DNA from: Clostridiales bacterium
GTDB taxonomy: Bacteria > Bacillota > Clostridia > Lachnospirales > Lachnospiraceae
Reading direction: 5' to 3'
Assembly (NCBI GenBank): GCA_012839295.1
Contig: DUNO01000048.1
Location: forward strand, 124,001 to 188,000
Length of the DNA: 64,000 nucleotides
Shown: one piece after another, positions 61,016 to 64,000 of the stretch
How positions within the stretch are numbered: the first letter of the stretch is position 1
How the letters are laid out: each line of letters begins with the position of its first letter
Notes under the pieces: generated by a model
Databases searched by the model: none
Seen by the model: the letters and a program-made list of their open reading frames with translations, nothing else
What the model was told of the DNA's origin: nothing
Translations under genes and position numbers: made by a program

Positions 61016-62761
61016 TTATTTACCGATAGAGGAAAGGTCAGAACCATCCTGCATCATTTGCAGTTTTCCGTCAAAATCAGAAACCTGGCTCTTAACACCA
61101 TCTACATATTTCTGCCATGCAGCATCATCATTAATATCCATTTCACCCGTGATAAACTTTAACGCATTTTCTCTTGCGAACAATTCACAGGTCGTAGTTA
61201 ACTCTGCCTTCTCTGTAGCCTGCTTATCTGTCAGGTTAAGTACCGGGGGACGGTCAAATGGAGATACGGAAGCCGGGCCGCCGATCTTACCGGACTCATG
61301 CCAGTACTTGCCCTCATAATAACCATCGGTAGGATTCCACCAAGGCTCTGTGGGAATCTGCTCTGTCATAGCTTCAAAGGTAAGCGGTGTGAAAGGAATA
61401 CCTGTACGGCAAGCGGAAGAAGACATGATACCATAGTTGGCTGCTGCCTGTACGGGATCCTCTGCATTTAGGATCACATCTGCAAATTTGTGGTCACCGC
61501 TGGCATCAACCGTATAGGTTTCATCCTTAATACCCCAGTTCATCATTTCAATCATTTCGTCAGAGTATTGATAGTCTATCATCTTGACAACCCACTCAGG
61601 ATATTCGGTATCTGCAGAGATAATGATACCCATACTGTTGCTCAAGGATTTACCAGGCTGTCTGGAGCCCCACTTCCAAGGGGTACCATAGGTAGCGTTC
61701 TCCGGAAGGAAGGCGAGCCCCCACTTCATACCATCCACTGTAGACTGGGTGTTCCACATACGGGGCATACCTGCCCAAAGGGTAGGCTGGATTACATTGC
61801 TTCCTTTTACCGCTTTTTCTGTCGCAGTGGCACCGTCATCTGTGCCAAATTCAGGATCAATATAGCCTGCGGCATATAAACTGTTAATGTATTTTAACAT
61901 TTCCCTGAAATTATCCTCGATCGGTCCAAAAGACCACTTTTCTCCGTTCCAGTAGGTTGTATCCCAGGTATGGAAGATGCCTACAAAGCCACGGTAGAAT
62001 GCATAGTTTTTATCAGAGTTTGACATAACATATTTTGCGTCAATTTCACCCTTGTCAATCAATTCCTTTATGTCAGCGCACAGCTTGGTAAATTCATCAA
62101 GGGTTGTGGCCGGCTTTAAGTTAAACTTCTCCAGTAAGTCAAACCGATACGCAAATGCGGTAAAGGATTGTGCGCCCTCAATATTTTCCGGGTTTACAAA
62201 GCCATCCATGAAATAATAAGAGGAACCATTTTCATTGAAGACATACTTCTCTCCACCGTTGGTGCTCTTAATAAACTCGGGATAATACTTCATGTACTGG
62301 GTGTACTTGGAAATATCAAGTACCACGCCGTCTGCACCATATTCATTTACCAATGTTCCCTGGGAGTATGTAGATACATCAGGGATATCACCTGACTGAA
62401 GTAATACCGCCTCATTTGTCCTGAAGTCCTGCCAGGGTGTCATATTCCAGGTAATATCCAGCTTACAGCCCAGATATTCCTCCATCATCCTCTGCCATTC
62501 CTCCTGTACCGCTGTTCCCTGGGCATCCGTACCAAAGTTAGCGGTATTCACTGTAATAGACAGTGTATTATTTGGCAACTCAGGCAATACTGCTTCCCCT
62601 GTCCCTTCTCCACCCTCTTGCGCAGGTGCTTTCGTTGCTCCCTCCGTTGTTCCGGGCTTGTCAGGCTGCTGGGTGGAGTCACCCTTACTTTTACAGCTGA
62701 TAAAGAATGTCATGGACATAACTACCAGCATAAGTAATGCGAAAATTCTCCTTTTTTTCAT
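61016..62761 (-). CDS. ABC importer substrate-binding lipoprotein (second system)
   Basis: A 581-residue exported lipoprotein with a signal peptide, C23 after FFIS as the lipidated residue, a Gln/Pro/Gly/Thr linker and a large sugar-binding fold of the LplA kind. The length and the late GGPASVSPFDRPPVLNLTD segment fit binding proteins for oligosaccharides. AGGAG precedes the ATG. The gene follows two permease genes and ends at a strong terminator. It is only distantly related to the binding protein at 21010, so the two importers probably take different glycan fragments. Confidence 0.9.
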   Translation of the reverse strand: MKKRRIFALLMLVVMSMTFFISCKSKGDSTQQPDKPGTTEGATKAPAQEGGEGTGEAVLPELPNNTLSITVNTANFGTDAQGTAVQEEWQRMMEEYLGCKLDITWNMTPWQDFRTNEAVLLQSGDIPDVSTYSQGTLVNEYGADGVVLDISKYTQYMKYYPEFIKSTNGGEKYVFNENGSSYYFMDGFVNPENIEGAQSFTAFAYRFDLLEKFNLKPATTLDEFTKLCADIKELIDKGEIDAKYVMSNSDKNYAFYRGFVGIFHTWDTTYWNGEKWSFGPIEDNFREMLKYINSLYAAGYIDPEFGTDDGATATEKAVKGSNVIQPTLWAGMPRMWNTQSTVDGMKWGLAFLPENATYGTPWKWGSRQPGKSLSNSMGIIISADTEYPEWVVKMIDYQYSDEMIEMMNWGIKDETYTVDASGDHKFADVILNAEDPVQAAANYGIMSSSACRTGIPFTPLTFEAMTEQIPTEPWWNPTDGYYEGKYWHESGKIGGPASVSPFDRPPVLNLTDKQATEKAELTTTCELFARENALKFITGEMDINDDAAWQKYVDGVKSQVSDFDGKLQMMQDGSDLSSIGK

Positions 62762-62856
62762 AATTTGCTCCTTTCTGATCTTAATAATATTTATGCGATT
62801 TTTTTTGCAAAAAATCTGTACATGGCCTGCCCTCTCCGAACAGGTCCAGGTATTTC

Positions 62857-63768
62857 TTAACCTTTCACCGCACCAATTTGAACTCCCTGGGCAAAATATT
62901 TCTGAATGAAGGGATACACCAGTAAAATCGGTCCAATGGTTGCTATAATACAGGCGTATTGCACATTTTTCGGATTGACAATCCCTTGCCTCATCATCTC
63001 ACTAACTCCGTCAAAGGTTCCGCCTGCCGCACCCGAGGTAAACAGTACCTTACGCAAAATCATCTGAATTGGCTGCCTTGCTTCATCCTTAATATAGAGC
63101 AGGGCATCAAAGAAGCTATTCCATATGGCTACAGCGGAGAACAATCCAAAGGTGGCATAAAGTGCTTTGGAAAGCGGCATATAGATTTTAAATAATATCC
63201 GGAAGTTGCTGGCACCATCAACCATGGCAGCCTCCCGTATCTCTGTGGAAATACCTTTGTAAAAGGCCCGGTAGACAAAGACATTATAGGCCGAAATAGC
63301 ATTTGGAAGAACCAGTGCCCATATGGTATTTATCATATTAAACTTCTGTACTGCAAGATAGGTTGGAACCGTACCACCTGAGAAGAACATGGTAATTAGC
63401 AGCATGATGGTCAGAGGCTTCCTTAGGGCAAAATCGTTGATCATCAGCGCATAGGCTATCATGGAAGTCAGGAGCAGGTTGATGGCAGTACCTACCACCG
63501 CATAAATAATCGTATTCTTATAGGCAACCCAGATGTCCGACTGCCCAAAGACAATCTCATAGCCTTTGAAATTAAATTCCTTTGGCCACCAGGTTACGGC
63601 ACCCATGCTTATCATCTTACTGCTGCTGAGCGAAATAGCTATGACATTGATGAAGGGATAGATCATGACAATCGAAATACCGATCATAAAAACCACGAGA
63701 ATCGCATCAAAGGTATAGCTCCCTACATGTATCTTATTCTTTATTTTTCTATTTCCTTTATTGTCCAT
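62857..63768 (-). CDS. ABC importer permease, LplC/YtcP type (second system)
   Basis: A 303-residue inner-membrane protein with six predicted helices, the EAA loop IREAAMVDGASNFRILFKIYMPLSKA and the C-terminus QGVQIGAVKG. The ATG at 63768 has GGAGG upstream; a longer reading from 63783 would contain that site. It lies between the partial LplB-type permease and the binding-protein gene. Confidence 0.92.
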   Translation of the reverse strand: MDNKGNRKIKNKIHVGSYTFDAILVVFMIGISIVMIYPFINVIAISLSSSKMISMGAVTWWPKEFNFKGYEIVFGQSDIWVAYKNTIIYAVVGTAINLLLTSMIAYALMINDFALRKPLTIMLLITMFFSGGTVPTYLAVQKFNMINTIWALVLPNAISAYNVFVYRAFYKGISTEIREAAMVDGASNFRILFKIYMPLSKALYATFGLFSAVAIWNSFFDALLYIKDEARQPIQMILRKVLFTSGAAGGTFDGVSEMMRQGIVNPKNVQYACIIATIGPILLVYPFIQKYFAQGVQIGAVKG

Positions 63769-63792
63769 ATGTATTACCTCCATGTTTTCCCG

Positions 63793-64000
63793 TTACCACA
63801 AGCTATTTTCAGGATTAAGTTTTCTCGTAACGGTATTTGCACTATATACCAGAATCAGGCTCGCAATTGACACAAACAGGTTAACAGCTGTCGCATATTC
63901 AAATTCACCCCGCTCAACTCCGATCCGGTATACATAGGTGCCAATTACATCAATTAAGCTTCTGTTGGTATCATTCTGCATGAGCAGCACCTTCGTGTAG
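63793..64000 (-). CDS. ABC importer permease, LplB type (5' part outside window)
   Basis: The last 68 codons of a permease: VLLMQNDTNRSLIDVIGTYVYRIGVERGEFEYATAVNLFVSIASLILVYSANTVTRKL, the usual ending of LplB-type proteins with the last membrane helix. The frame is open to the window edge, so the start is beyond it. It completes the second importer. Confidence 0.9.
   Translation of the reverse strand, partial: YTKVLLMQNDTNRSLIDVIGTYVYRIGVERGEFEYATAVNLFVSIASLILVYSANTVTRKLNPENSLW

Overview
The window looks like a chromosomal piece of a Gram-positive anaerobe of the Clostridia, most likely a Lachnospiraceae-type gut or plant-fibre bacterium. The reasons are strong AGGAGG-type ribosome sites, LplB/LplC-type sugar transporters with lipoprotein binding proteins, YesM/AraC-type two-component control, a PocR-AraC regulator, GH42/GH127/GH2 enzymes without signal peptides and a YkuD cell-wall transpeptidase. 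No rRNA, tRNA or CRISPR array was recognised. Almost all genes lie on the minus strand. No database search was possible, so family names rest on motif recognition. || Layout. (1) 1-5135: a small sugar operon (L-fucose-isomerase-like protein, FGGY kinase, DUF4432 epimerase-like protein) with a divergent PocR-AraC regulator. (2) 5264-12112: ordinary genes (L,D-transpeptidase, aldo/keto reductase, nitroreductase, peptide deformylase, secreted nuclease, TIGR04076 protein) mixed with gene remnants (AAA-ATPase core, FAD-oxidoreductase tail, LuxR-type HTH). (3) 12469-27368: left half of a glycan-use locus: GH127, an Asp/Glu racemase-like protein, BKACE, DUF1537 kinase, UroD-like protein, GH140-like apiosidase-family enzyme, an ABC importer and its YesM-type kinase and AraC-type response regulator. 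(4) 27907-46310: an AT-rich surface-polysaccharide cluster (sugar-phosphate transferase, glycosyltransferases, two Wzz-like proteins, Wzy with an in-frame stop, Wzx, UDP-GlcNAc 2-epimerase, glycosyltransferase-pyruvyltransferase fusion, PP-loop protein, CapA-like protein). (5) 46663-64000: right half of the glycan-use locus: two GH2 paralogues, a GH106-like enzyme, two GH42 enzymes and a second ABC importer running off the window. || How it fits together. The importers would bring in oligosaccharides that cytoplasmic hydrolases break down; the kinase, BKACE, racemase and UroD-like genes may process an unusual acid sugar. The enzyme mix recalls pectin (rhamnogalacturonan) breakdown, but that is inference. 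The polysaccharide cluster appears to have been inserted into the glycan locus: the junction between the end of a GH2 gene and the start of the response regulator gene occurs on both sides of it, broken in a different way on each side, and an IS66 transposase remnant sits at the left edge. || Most notable: a four-copy, about 140-base element with a conserved core and long arms that differ between copies yet stay complementary, always between co-directional catabolic genes; a GH2 paralogue that has lost both catalytic glutamates beside its intact sister; nonanucleotide repeat tracts in both Wzz-like genes; a TGA inside wzy; and duplicated promoter and 3'-end segments spread over the locus.
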